A stretch of DNA of 64,000 nucleotides from assembly GCF_009649815.1 (NCBI RefSeq), contig NZ_WJIC01000003.1:1-64000 (forward strand), read 5' to 3'. Of this stretch, positions 44,530 through 53,363 are shown one piece after another. The translations under genes were made by a program, and so were the position numbers. How positions within the stretch are numbered: the first letter of the stretch is position 1; each line of letters opens with the position of its first letter. The stretch is from Nocardia sp. SYP-A9097 (GTDB taxonomy: Bacteria; Actinomycetota; Actinomycetes; Mycobacteriales; Mycobacteriaceae). The notes under the pieces were generated by a model. It did not search any database, was not told the origin of the DNA, and worked only from the letters and a program-made list of their open reading frames with translations.

Positions 44530-44792
44530 TGTCCGCCGCAGTGGCCGTACTGGCCTACAAACAGATGCCGGCCGATGTGCTGCGGCCGATGATGCAGCTG
44601 ATCGACTGGCTGCTGTGGTGCGTGCTGCTGCTCTGCCTGGCCTGGATGATCCTCTCGGCAGGGCGGCTGTGGTACGCGTTCCGGGGCGATCTGGCCGCCA
44701 ATGACGCGACGCACGGGGTGGTGATGAGCCTCCTCGGTGCGATCATGGCGAGTTCGGCCAGCGGCATCGCGCTCGCGCTACTTCCGACGTAA
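44529..44792 (+). CDS. Small two-helix membrane protein (T4SS-like locus)
   Basis: 87 residues, start overlapping the previous stop. Hydrophobic helices at about 24-45 (IDWLLWCVLLLCLAWMILSA) and 62-85 (VVMSLLGAIMASSASGIALA). No family assignment; it is similar in size and topology to the preceding product and may be another channel or pilus subunit. Confidence 0.65.
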   Translation: MSAAVAVLAYKQMPADVLRPMMQLIDWLLWCVLLLCLAWMILSAGRLWYAFRGDLAANDATHGVVMSLLGAIMASSASGIALALLPT

Positions 44793-44844
44793 GAGTTCAG
44801 GCATCGCAATTGTCCAGTGACAAAAAGACTTTGGAGGCGCCACG

Positions 44845-45669
44845 ATGAGCGAGAAGGAGTCGCCCGAGCGCGACCGCGTCTCGTTCGGCGTCATCGCCTC
44901 GGCGGCCGTGGTGACCTTGATCATCATCGTGGGTGTCGTGGTGTACCTCGGCCGTGGTGATACCCCCGCGGCCGTGAAACCCGATGGGACGAGCCCGACT
45001 TCGTCCGAGGCGGGCGCGACCGGCTTCGCCGCGCCCGAGGTGGATCTGTTCGGCCGCCGCGTCGACGTACCCAATAACGCTGCCGGGCAACCGCTTCCGC
45101 AGGATCCGAGCAAGCAGCGCAAATCCTCCGATCAGGATTGGCTGACCGCCGCCCCGGCGGGCACGGTCGATCCGCACGGCTGGCAGCGGGTATTCGGGGC
45201 GTCGGTGCCCTTCTCCACCTCCGACGGTCCCGCGCGCCTGGAAGATGGTCTGGCCGTTGGCTATTCGCATACCCCCCAGGGGGCAGCGCTGGCGGCGGCG
45301 CAGATCACCTACCGCCTCAATGCCCGCCCGGCCGACCGTGAACTCTACGTCCGGCAGGTGCGTGTCTCGGCCCAGCAGGTGACCGCCTACGACCAGGCGC
45401 TCGCCGATCAGCGACTGCCGAAACAGCAGCCGGAGAAGGTGACCCGCTATCTGGTCGCCTCCGATGGCTTCCAGGTCGAGAACTACGCCGACGATATGGC
45501 CATTGTGCGGCTCGCCGTGCGCGGTCCGGTCGTCAACAGCAGACAACTCTGGTCGGCCGTGCGGCTGATCATGATCTGGGACGCGGGTGATTGGCGGCTC
45601 AAACCGTCGACCTCCAAGGCTTCCCAGACCGATACCGTGGACTCCCTTGCGGGGTGGACACGTTGGTGA
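44845..45669 (+). CDS. Single-helix protein with VirB8/TcpC-like layout
   Basis: 274 residues, with TTTGGAGG upstream of the ATG. Short cytoplasmic N-terminus, one helix at about 13-36 (FGVIASAAVVTLIIIVGVVV), a flexible linker, then an extracytoplasmic domain of about 170 residues. Its C-terminal half (AALAAAQITYRLNARPADRE onward, ending WSAVRLIMIWDAGDWRL) has the helix-then-strands order of NTF2-like VirB8/TcpC domains. Homology was not established by search; the assignment rests on topology and position. Confidence 0.6.
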   Translation: MSEKESPERDRVSFGVIASAAVVTLIIIVGVVVYLGRGDTPAAVKPDGTSPTSSEAGATGFAAPEVDLFGRRVDVPNNAAGQPLPQDPSKQRKSSDQDWLTAAPAGTVDPHGWQRVFGASVPFSTSDGPARLEDGLAVGYSHTPQGAALAAAQITYRLNARPADRELYVRQVRVSAQQVTAYDQALADQRLPKQQPEKVTRYLVASDGFQVENYADDMAIVRLAVRGPVVNSRQLWSAVRLIMIWDAGDWRLKPSTSKASQTDTVDSLAGWTRW

Positions 45670-45737
45670 CCGAACACGGTGTTGAACGAACGAATGGTGC
45701 AGAAGTGGCCCAGCGACCCATTGAGGGGTGGAACCAC

Positions 45738-47216
45738 ATGGTGAGGCGTATCTTTACGATCCTCGCGGTCGTGTTCACCGTCATGATCGCCACGCCGACA
45801 GTGGCGTACGGACAGGACTACGGTTTCGACCCGGCCTGCAACCAATTACACGATTCGCTCGACGGTCTCGGCGTGCCCGGATTGAGTCTGGGCGATGCCG
45901 CCTCGGCCGCGTGTAAGGCCGGCAATGTCGCGACCCATCCGGGTGACGCAGCCGCGGCCGTGCGTGACAAGGCGTGGGATTCCACCTTCGGCAAGGTGGT
46001 CGACTCGCTCATGAACGGTCTGGGCGAGGCGCTGATCCTGGCGTTGACGTTCTGGATGAAACTGCCCAATGAACGGGTCAGTGACTCCGGAACGCTCTTC
46101 ACCAAGATCAACGACTACACGTATCAGGTACAGATACTTTTGTTGATGGTGTCTGTAATCCTCTCCGGCGCAAAGCTTGCCGAGGCCAGACGCGGAGCCG
46201 CGGTCAGTGAGGCGGCCGAATCCTTCCGCATGTACGCCAGAGTGGTGTTCAGCTCCTGGATGCTGGGCGCGGTGATCGTCGCGGCCACCCAAGCCTCGGA
46301 CAAGTTCTCCGAGTGGGTGATCAATGACGCCACCAACGGCCAGGCCAAGGATCTCGCCGAGCTGATGGTGAAAACCTCGAAGCTGCAAGCGTTCTCGCCC
46401 GGTCTGGTCCTGATCATCGCGATCGTCGGCCTGCTCGGCGCGCTCGCGCAGATCGTGCTCGCCATCGTGCGTCAGGGCCTGCTGATAGTCGCGGCGGGCG
46501 TATTGCCGCTCGCCGCAGCGGCTTCGGGCACCAATACCGGCAGACAGTCCTATCCGAAGCTGATCAGCTGGATCATCGCGTTCATGCTCTACAAGCCGGT
46601 GGCGGCGATCGTCTACATGATCGCCTTCGTCACCGCGGGCAATACCGATGATCTGACCTCCACCGCCGGTCTGCCCGATGCCGATCAGGCCCAGCGCATG
46701 CTGGTCGCCATCGTGCTGCTGTGCAGTGCGGCCTTCGTGCTCCCGGCGCTCATGCGCCTGGCCACCCCGGCCGTCGCCATTGTCGGTAGCGGTGGTTCGG
46801 GTCTGACCGCCACCACCGGCACCCTCGTCGGTGTCGCCGCGGTCGGTGCGGTCGGCTCGCGCGCGGTCGCCGTGAAGGCAGGGGCCGCACCGGGAGCCGC
46901 CGGATATGTCGGACCGGGCCGTGGCGGGCGACCGCCGGGCGGTGCCGGTCCGGGCGGCGGGGGCGGCGGGGGCGGTCCACGCCCACCCGCACCACGGCCC
47001 GCGCCCGGAGGCGGCGGCGCGACCGCGAGTCCTGCGGGTCCGGGCAGCTCCGCCGCAGTACCGTCAGGCGCGGCCCGCTCGGCCGCGAACCGGGTCGCCC
47101 AGGTGCGGGCGGCCACCGCCAGCCTGAACCGGGCCGATGCCGCCGCGGGCGACCTCGCCGGTGACCGCTGGGCCAACCGTTCACCCGACCTCGGCAGGAG
47201 CACCATTCCGCGATGA
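45738..47216 (+). CDS. Polytopic membrane protein, VirB6/TrbL-like
   Basis: 492 residues from ATG at 45738 with GAGGGG upstream; a GTG at 45666 overlapping the prior stop is the alternative. A cleavable signal-like segment (ILAVVFTVMIATPTVAYGQ), then six or more membrane helices between about residues 90 and 370. The tail from about 385 is Gly/Pro/Ala-rich (GGGGGGGPRPPAPRPA). This matches VirB6/TrbL-like channel proteins of Gram-positive T4SS. Its stop overlaps the next start. Confidence 0.75.
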   Translation: MVRRIFTILAVVFTVMIATPTVAYGQDYGFDPACNQLHDSLDGLGVPGLSLGDAASAACKAGNVATHPGDAAAAVRDKAWDSTFGKVVDSLMNGLGEALILALTFWMKLPNERVSDSGTLFTKINDYTYQVQILLLMVSVILSGAKLAEARRGAAVSEAAESFRMYARVVFSSWMLGAVIVAATQASDKFSEWVINDATNGQAKDLAELMVKTSKLQAFSPGLVLIIAIVGLLGALAQIVLAIVRQGLLIVAAGVLPLAAAASGTNTGRQSYPKLISWIIAFMLYKPVAAIVYMIAFVTAGNTDDLTSTAGLPDADQAQRMLVAIVLLCSAAFVLPALMRLATPAVAIVGSGGSGLTATTGTLVGVAAVGAVGSRAVAVKAGAAPGAAGYVGPGRGGRPPGGAGPGGGGGGGGPRPPAPRPAPGGGGATASPAGPGSSAAVPSGAARSAANRVAQVRAATASLNRADAAAGDLAGDRWANRSPDLGRSTIPR

Positions 47217-48703
47217 CGATGACCGACACCTACGAGCGCCGGGCCTACGGTCTGTGGCAGAAGCCGCGCAGCGCAGGACTTTTCGGCCTGCGCTGGGGCG
47301 AGACCGTGGTCGGTTTCGCGGTCGTGATCACCGGCCTGCTCACGGCGATGATCTTCGGCCCGATGCCGGCGCTAATCGTCGCCGGGTTCGGTCTGATCGT
47401 GATGGTTCCACTGGTGTGGCGGACGGGTGGCCGCTCCGGCTACGAGAACGGATTGATGATGTTCCATTGGTTGCGCGGCCGCGGTAAAGGCGAGCACGTC
47501 TACCGCGGCGGCCGGTTCTCCCGGATTCCGGGCGGTGTCACGCGACTGCCCGGACTGATGGCGCCCTCGCGGCTCTACGAGGGCATCGATGCGGGCGGAT
47601 ACAGCTTCGGCATGATCCACCTGCCCCAATTCGGCCAGTACACAGTGGTTTTGCGGGCCTGGCCGCAGGGGCACGAGGCCGTCGATCAGCCGGTCATCGA
47701 CCGCTGGGTGTCGGCGTGGGGCACCTTCCTGGCCTCGCTCGGCCAGACCTCCGACATCGTGGCGGTGGTGCCGGTCATCGATACCGTGCCCGAGACCGGA
47801 AACCGTTTGCTCACCGAGGTTTCCGCCATCACCCGGCCCGAAGCGCCGGATCTGGCGCAGCAGGTCATGTACGAATTGGCGACCGAGCTGCCGCAGGAAC
47901 GGGTGCAGTTGCTGCCGCGCGTGGCCATCACCTTCAAGGCGACAACCGCTGAGCGGCGCAAGAATCCGGCGGAAGAGGCGGTCGAGATCGGCCGTCGCCT
48001 GCCCGGTATCTGTGCGGCGCTGGCGGAGGCGGGCGTGCGCGCCCAGCCCATGTCGGCCGAGGATGTCATCTCCTTCATTCGCCGCAGCTACGACCCGGCC
48101 TCGCAGGCCGATCTCGAGGTGGCGGCGGGCGAACCCGGTGGGCACGGGCTGGATTGGGCCGATGCCGGGCCGGTCTCGCACGAGGAGCGCTGGGATCACT
48201 TCATTCACGACGGCGGGCGCTCGGTCACCTGGGAGATGGACACCGCACCCGAGGGCGCGGTCGACGAGCGGGTGCTGCAGCGGCTGCTCGCACCGAATCC
48301 CGAAGTGCCTCGTAAGCGCGTGACCATCGTGTACCGCCCGCACTCGGCCGGTGATGCCGCGCAGATCGTGGACGACGATTTCAAGAACGCCCTGGTGGCG
48401 CAGCAGAGTGAGCGCGGCGTCGTCTCGGCAGCCGCGTCCATTCGCGTCGGCGCCACCCAGCAGGCGCGTGAGGAACAGGCCCGGGGTCACGGTGTGACCC
48501 GCTTCGGGGCGTTGGTGACCATCACCGAACCTCTGCGTGGCGATCTGCCGCGTATCGAAGCCATCACCCGCGATCTGTCCACACAGTCGCGGTTGAAGAT
48601 CCGGCGCTGCTACCGCTACCAGGCGGCGGCCTTCGCGGCCTCGCTCGGGTGCGGGGTGATCCTGCCGGAACACGCCACGATCCCGAAAGCACTTGCGGGG
48701 TAA
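47213..48703 (+). CDS. SCO6880-family T4SS protein
   Basis: 496 residues. N-terminal cytoplasmic stretch (YGLWQKPRSAGLFGLRWGET), two close membrane helices at about 25-62 (VVGFAVVITGLLTAMIFGPM, then ALIVAGFGLIVMVPLV), and a large soluble domain. This is the layout of the actinobacterial SCO6880 family, in which a PrgI/VirB3-like membrane part precedes a VirB4 N-terminal-like domain without its ATPase. The gene lies 6 bases before the VirB4-like gene, so the two likely form one functional unit. Confidence 0.8.
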   Translation: MTMTDTYERRAYGLWQKPRSAGLFGLRWGETVVGFAVVITGLLTAMIFGPMPALIVAGFGLIVMVPLVWRTGGRSGYENGLMMFHWLRGRGKGEHVYRGGRFSRIPGGVTRLPGLMAPSRLYEGIDAGGYSFGMIHLPQFGQYTVVLRAWPQGHEAVDQPVIDRWVSAWGTFLASLGQTSDIVAVVPVIDTVPETGNRLLTEVSAITRPEAPDLAQQVMYELATELPQERVQLLPRVAITFKATTAERRKNPAEEAVEIGRRLPGICAALAEAGVRAQPMSAEDVISFIRRSYDPASQADLEVAAGEPGGHGLDWADAGPVSHEERWDHFIHDGGRSVTWEMDTAPEGAVDERVLQRLLAPNPEVPRKRVTIVYRPHSAGDAAQIVDDDFKNALVAQQSERGVVSAAASIRVGATQQAREEQARGHGVTRFGALVTITEPLRGDLPRIEAITRDLSTQSRLKIRRCYRYQAAAFAASLGCGVILPEHATIPKALAG

Positions 48704-48709
48704 CCCTTC

Positions 48710-51700
48710 ATGCCACGTGACTTCGAACCACCGGTCCGGGACCGCGACGCGGCCCCCGCCCGCCGTTCCGCCCGCCGCGACACCCCCGAACCGGACCAGC
48801 CCGAACTCGCCCCCGGCGAGCCCGAGCCGCGCCCGGCCTCCCGCGTCGCCCGCGACGAACACCGCCCCCGCCGCGGCACCCTCCCCGACCGCCGCCTCCT
48901 CCGCCGCGACCCCGTCCCCGAGGCCCCCCAGCAAATCGGCCCCGACCCCGAAACCCCGGAGCCGACCGCAGTTGCGGCCGAAGGAGTTTCGTCGTCCGCG
49001 CGAGAGCCGTCCCCAGCGGCCACCCCGGTCTCGGAGTCCACAAACTACCTCTCCCCGGAGGAAATAGCCGACCGCGAACGCACCGCCGCCGCCCTACGCT
49101 CCAGCGCCGACTGGGTATCGAACACCACGACCCATCCGAACCGGGAACGCTCGACCGATAAGGTGCGGGCAGTGGACAACTCCACTCCGCATGTGGAATC
49201 GGTTGCCGCAGATCGGGAACGACCTGGAGCGTCGCGGGTATCGGCTACCACCCCTCCTTCGTCTCGGGAACGGGCGGGCGATGCGCGCCCCGGCGCGGAA
49301 ACCTCCGAATCCGCAGTGGAATCGGAGACGGCGCATCGGGAGCGGCGCGGCGACATCACGCGGTCGAGTACCCGGGCACCGGGCGGCAAGTTGCCCACTC
49401 TGGAGCCGGAACCGGCTCCGCGCTCCGCGCAGCCGAGCGGCCGTGAATCCCACACCCGGTCTGCCGGCAGCCCAGCGCGGCCGGATGCCGATGCCGCGGA
49501 GTTCGCCGATCCACAAAGCGGTTCGCGCGCAGCGGATTCGGCGTATGGACCGCGAGGGGCGTCGACGGGTCTCCGGGCGGGTGCGGAGTGGTCCGCCCCT
49601 GGCGCCGCTGCACAACGGCCGGATGGTGGTGTGGGCGCCGGAGATTCGGCGACCTCCTCGGAGTTTCTTCATGGCTCGGAACAGTCGGAGCGCGAGCAGG
49701 CGCCTCGCGCCGCGGCGGGTGTACGCCCACGTGGTTCGCAACGGGTCGAGGGGGAGCGTATGGACGGAGATCGCAGTAGCGGCGCGGACGTCGTGGTGGG
49801 GACGGGGTCGCCCGAATCCGTTGGCCGCGCGGGTGATCGCGGACCTGAGCAGGGTGAGGCGAGCGCCGACCGCCGCTCGCGCCGTGAGATGAACGCTGGA
49901 ACCGATGCGCTGGAAGGCGTTCACGCGTCCGAATCGATCCCGGCCGAGCGGCGGCGTGAGGCGCGCCCCGGTCGAGAGGTCTCGCGGGTCAATGAGCCTG
50001 GATCGCGGGAACGCGCCGGTGCGGGGGAGCAAGAAGGTCTGCGGCCCGGCGAGATCGAGGGTCGGGGGCGCACCGCCGACCCGGCAGGGCGTGAGCGGCG
50101 TAGGTCGGCCGGCGCTGAGCGGGACCGGCAGCAGGGCGAAGGCCGTTCCACCGGTGAAGATCGTGGCGGCCGCCGTGACAGTCGAGAGGAATCGCGCGGC
50201 AAGGGCCGTGAGGCATCGCGTGGTGGTACGCGCGGTGAGGGGCGAGATCCGCGCGCCGATGGGCGTGATGCGCCGCGTGCCGGCGAGCACGAGACTCCTC
50301 GGGCGAATGATCGTGCGGGACAGCGGGGTTCGGGGGAGGGGCGTAAGCGGCCCACCGATCCGGATCGGGTGCATTTGGGTGGCCGCGCGGCGGGAGCCCC
50401 CGCTGCTCCCGGGCGCGCGCGACGGCCGCGACCCGATGGTGAGCCGGGGGAGCGGTCGGCGCGTGGGCGCGGACGCGGCGAGCGCGGGGCCGATGATAAG
50501 CAGCGGGGGGCCGCGCGGATGGACAAGAGCGAGAAGGCGGCTCAGGCCAAGGCGGCGCGGGCCGCCGAGGCCAAGCGGAAGGCCGCGGCGCGGAAGAAGA
50601 ACTCCGGGCCGAAGCTGCTCGATGATTCGGCGCGAGCCAAATACGAGGTGACCGCGCGGGAGCAGAACGGGCTCGGGGCGCTGTGGGCGACCTTCCGACT
50701 GCACACCGATGATCTGCGCCGCCGGAACTTCGCCGCGCGCGCGGAACGCATGGAGTACGGCAGCTTCGACGAATTCGACCGTACGACACAGCAACTCACC
50801 GATCGCGGCTATATCGGCGCGGGCGGCGGGCGCATGAACGTGGTGGGCCGGCCCGTCGAATACCGTGCCACCACAGCGCAAGTCGCGGGTCTTTGGCCCT
50901 GGTCGGTGGGCGCGGGCGCACCGCTGATCGGTACCCCGCTCGGCTCGCATCTGCACACCGGCGCACCGGTCTGCTTCGACCCGATGAACTGGTTCATGCG
51001 CGGCAGTTTCATCACCGCACCGAGCCTCTTCGTCCTGGGGCTCAACGGTTTCGGTAAGTCCTCGCTGGTGCGCCGCATCGTCCTCGGCGGTGTAGCGCAG
51101 GGCATCACCCCGCTCATCCTGGCCGACGTCAAGCCCGACTATCGCAAGCTGGTGGAGCTGGTCGGCGGTCAGGTCATCGACCTGGGTTACGGCTTCGGCA
51201 AGCTGAATCCCCTCGCCGCGGGCGTGCTCGGCTCCATCGTCCCCATGCTGGACGAGCATCCCGCCCTGCAGACCCAGGTCATGCAGGAACTCCGCGCCCG
51301 CCAGGTCACCCTGGTCGCCGGTCTGGTGGAGCTGGTTCGCGGTGCGCGCGTACGCGATTACGAGGAGACCCTCATCTCCACCGCGCTACGCATCCTGTAC
51401 CGCCCGGGCAGCAAATTCACCCCCGACAAGCCCCCGATCATCGAGGACCTGCTCGAGGTGATCGTGGCGGGCGGCGACGAACTCCAACTCGACGCCGGCG
51501 CCGATAATCCGGACGAATTCCAGAACGCCATCAAGGGTCTGCGCCGCTCCCTGCGCGCTCTCACCCAGGGCCCGTTCGGCGCGATCTTCAACGGCCAGAC
51601 CACAACTCCCATCGACACCACCGCCACCGCCGTCTGCATCGACGTCTCGCATATCCCGAGCGGTGACAAGAAACTCAAGGCCGCGGTCATGCTGGCCTGC

Positions 51701-52303
51701 TGGGCCGACGGTTTCGCGTCGGTGGAGGCCGCGCACGTGCTCGCGGACGCCGATATGGGTCCGCAGCGCTACTTCCAGGTCGTCATGGACGAGCTCTGGC
51801 AGGTGCTGGGTCTGGGCGACTTCATGGTCGACCGCGTAGACGAATTGACGCGTCTGCAACGCGGTATCGCCACCTCCCTCATCATGATCAGCCACACCAT
51901 CAAGGACCTGCAGGCGCTCGGCTCGGAAGCCGCCATCTCCAAGGCACTCGGCTTCCTCGAACGCGCGCGCGCCAAGATCTTCGGTGCGCTACCCGCCGAG
52001 GAGATCTCCCGCCTGGACTCCATCGTGCCCTTCACCTCCGCCGAGGAGGACATGGTGACCAGTTGGTCTGCGCCCCAAGCCCTCACCGGTGAGGCGCTCA
52101 AGCCCGGCCAACAGCGTCCACCCGCTCCCGGCACCGGTAAATTCCTGCTCAAAATCGGTGAGGACCGCCGCCCTGGCATCCCGTTCCACATGGAGTTCAC
52201 GTGGTCCGAGAGGGAGAGCGGAATCCACGACACCAACCAGCGTTTCAGCGAATTCACCGAATCCACCGCCCGCCGCGGCACCGACGACGGGAGCACCGAA
52301 TGA
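48710..52303 (+). CDS. VirB4-like conjugation ATPase with very long disordered N-terminus
   Basis: 1197 residues. Residues 1 to about 640 are low-complexity, rich in Arg, Glu, Gly, Ala, Ser and Pro, with no predicted fold. The C-terminal part is a T4SS ATPase: Walker A LGLNGFGKSSL near residue 780, DVKPDYRKLVELVGGQ, Walker B FQVVMDELWQVLG near 1025, and the Q/R-loop ISHTIKDLQAL. The energy-providing ATPase of the machine, on the inner face of the membrane. The disordered part is several times larger than in known VirB4. The stop overlaps the next start (ATGA). Confidence 0.85.
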   Translation: MPRDFEPPVRDRDAAPARRSARRDTPEPDQPELAPGEPEPRPASRVARDEHRPRRGTLPDRRLLRRDPVPEAPQQIGPDPETPEPTAVAAEGVSSSAREPSPAATPVSESTNYLSPEEIADRERTAAALRSSADWVSNTTTHPNRERSTDKVRAVDNSTPHVESVAADRERPGASRVSATTPPSSRERAGDARPGAETSESAVESETAHRERRGDITRSSTRAPGGKLPTLEPEPAPRSAQPSGRESHTRSAGSPARPDADAAEFADPQSGSRAADSAYGPRGASTGLRAGAEWSAPGAAAQRPDGGVGAGDSATSSEFLHGSEQSEREQAPRAAAGVRPRGSQRVEGERMDGDRSSGADVVVGTGSPESVGRAGDRGPEQGEASADRRSRREMNAGTDALEGVHASESIPAERRREARPGREVSRVNEPGSRERAGAGEQEGLRPGEIEGRGRTADPAGRERRRSAGAERDRQQGEGRSTGEDRGGRRDSREESRGKGREASRGGTRGEGRDPRADGRDAPRAGEHETPRANDRAGQRGSGEGRKRPTDPDRVHLGGRAAGAPAAPGRARRPRPDGEPGERSARGRGRGERGADDKQRGAARMDKSEKAAQAKAARAAEAKRKAAARKKNSGPKLLDDSARAKYEVTAREQNGLGALWATFRLHTDDLRRRNFAARAERMEYGSFDEFDRTTQQLTDRGYIGAGGGRMNVVGRPVEYRATTAQVAGLWPWSVGAGAPLIGTPLGSHLHTGAPVCFDPMNWFMRGSFITAPSLFVLGLNGFGKSSLVRRIVLGGVAQGITPLILADVKPDYRKLVELVGGQVIDLGYGFGKLNPLAAGVLGSIVPMLDEHPALQTQVMQELRARQVTLVAGLVELVRGARVRDYEETLISTALRILYRPGSKFTPDKPPIIEDLLEVIVAGGDELQLDAGADNPDEFQNAIKGLRRSLRALTQGPFGAIFNGQTTTPIDTTATAVCIDVSHIPSGDKKLKAAVMLACWADGFASVEAAHVLADADMGPQRYFQVVMDELWQVLGLGDFMVDRVDELTRLQRGIATSLIMISHTIKDLQALGSEAAISKALGFLERARAKIFGALPAEEISRLDSIVPFTSAEEDMVTSWSAPQALTGEALKPGQQRPPAPGTGKFLLKIGEDRRPGIPFHMEFTWSERESGIHDTNQRFSEFTESTARRGTDDGSTE

Positions 52304-52608
52304 TGCCGCACAGGTCGTATCGGAGAGTCTCGCCGGAGGTGCGTCAGGCCGCGGTCGAGCAGGTCATCGCGCTCACCGGAAAATTGCGCTCGGAATCCGA
52401 GGCGTGCCGGGTGGTCGCCGAACAGATTGGCGTGCACACCAATTCGGTGCGCAATTGGGTCCGCGCCGCCGAAACCCCGGGCCTGGAACAGATGGACGCC
52501 ATCAACCTGCGCCGCAAGGTAGCCCTGCTGCAACAGCAGCTCGCCGCCGCCGCGGAGATGAACCGCACCCTGGTGGAAACCCTGTACGACGCCAAGCGCG
52601 GCATATGA
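52300..52608 (+). CDS. Orphan IS3 OrfA-like HTH protein within the T4SS-like operon
   Basis: 102 residues; ATG at 52300 overlaps the stop of the VirB4-like gene (52303 also possible). It has the IS3 OrfA pattern: SPEVRQAAVEQVIALTGK, VVAEQIGVHTNSVRNWVRAA helix-turn-helix, and a leucine-zipper-like tail (INLRRKVALLQQQLAAAAEM). No OrfB with a DDE integrase domain follows, and no inverted repeats are evident. The embedded, coupled position suggests a domesticated DNA-binding protein rather than a mobile element. Confidence 0.75.
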   Translation: MMPHRSYRRVSPEVRQAAVEQVIALTGKLRSESEACRVVAEQIGVHTNSVRNWVRAAETPGLEQMDAINLRRKVALLQQQLAAAAEMNRTLVETLYDAKRGI

Positions 52609-52723
52609 CCGCGCGCCGGAAGACCCTATGACCGGGGCACCCGTGCGTGGACACGCCGAGTCGGGAAACCCGCTGGTATGGCCCGGGTGTCGGTCCCAGC
52701 GACTAGCCTGGAGGCAAGGTTCG

Positions 52724-53326
52724 GTGCCGTTCGCTGCCCGTGAATCGGTCGGTGCGGTCACCGTGCGAAGGACTGGGCAACGCACGAAACTGGTGGTGAT
52801 GCTGGTGGTGAGCGTCGCAATGCTGGTGTCCGCGTGCGGTAGTGGCAGTGGCGGTGATTCCGGGCCGAGCAAGCTGAATCCGCCCACCTCCACCACCCGC
52901 TTGCTGGAGAGTGTCCCGGCACCCGATCCGACCACGCCCGACGGTGTGGCGGTGGCGGCGCTGCGCGAGATCTTCACCTGGTATCCGGCCACCGAAGCGC
53001 AGAGTTCGCCGCTGGGCCGGGCACGGAAATGGCTGGGTCCCACCCTCATCCGTACACTGGACACACCACCCACGAGCGCCGAGACGCCGAAGGCGACGCT
53101 GCAGTGGGCCGATTGGGGTAAGGCCGGAGCGCATATCGAGGCGTTCGCCTTCGCCTCGGGTGAGAGCGCCCCGCCGGGCGCGGATCCGAATCGGCAGCAA
53201 TACAAGATCGGTATCGAGCAGACGGTCGTCTACCCGGACGGGCGGCGCACGCCGCTCGCACCCAGTACGGTCGTCGCTACCGTCGTACGTACCAACGGCA
53301 CCTGGCTGCTCGACGGATTCCGTTGA
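52724..53326 (+). CDS. Lipoprotein of the T4SS-like locus
   Basis: 200 residues from GTG at 52724, supported by GGAGG 8 bases upstream; GTG at 52763 gives a shorter signal. Signal region VVMLVVSVAMLVSAC with lipobox Cys near residue 38. The exported domain (about 65-200) starts DGVAVAALREIFTWYPATEA and ends TVVATVVRTNGTWLLDGFR. This order, helix then strands ending in a Trp, again fits NTF2/VirB8-like domains as in the 44845 product. A role in the envelope part of the machine is inferred. Confidence 0.68.
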   Translation: MPFAARESVGAVTVRRTGQRTKLVVMLVVSVAMLVSACGSGSGGDSGPSKLNPPTSTTRLLESVPAPDPTTPDGVAVAALREIFTWYPATEAQSSPLGRARKWLGPTLIRTLDTPPTSAETPKATLQWADWGKAGAHIEAFAFASGESAPPGADPNRQQYKIGIEQTVVYPDGRRTPLAPSTVVATVVRTNGTWLLDGFR

Positions 53327-53363
53327 GCGGCAACTACATTCAGGTCATCTGAGGAGGCTGGAG

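Noticed and set aside
49094..51259. 721-codon open frame on the minus strand
   Set aside because: It is the antisense shadow of the VirB4-like gene; the translation is low-complexity Arg/Pro-rich with no motif, while the plus strand has Walker motifs.
52300..53330. Complete IS3 insertion element
   Set aside because: Only an OrfA-like gene is present; the following gene is a lipoprotein, and no DDE domain or terminal repeats are seen.
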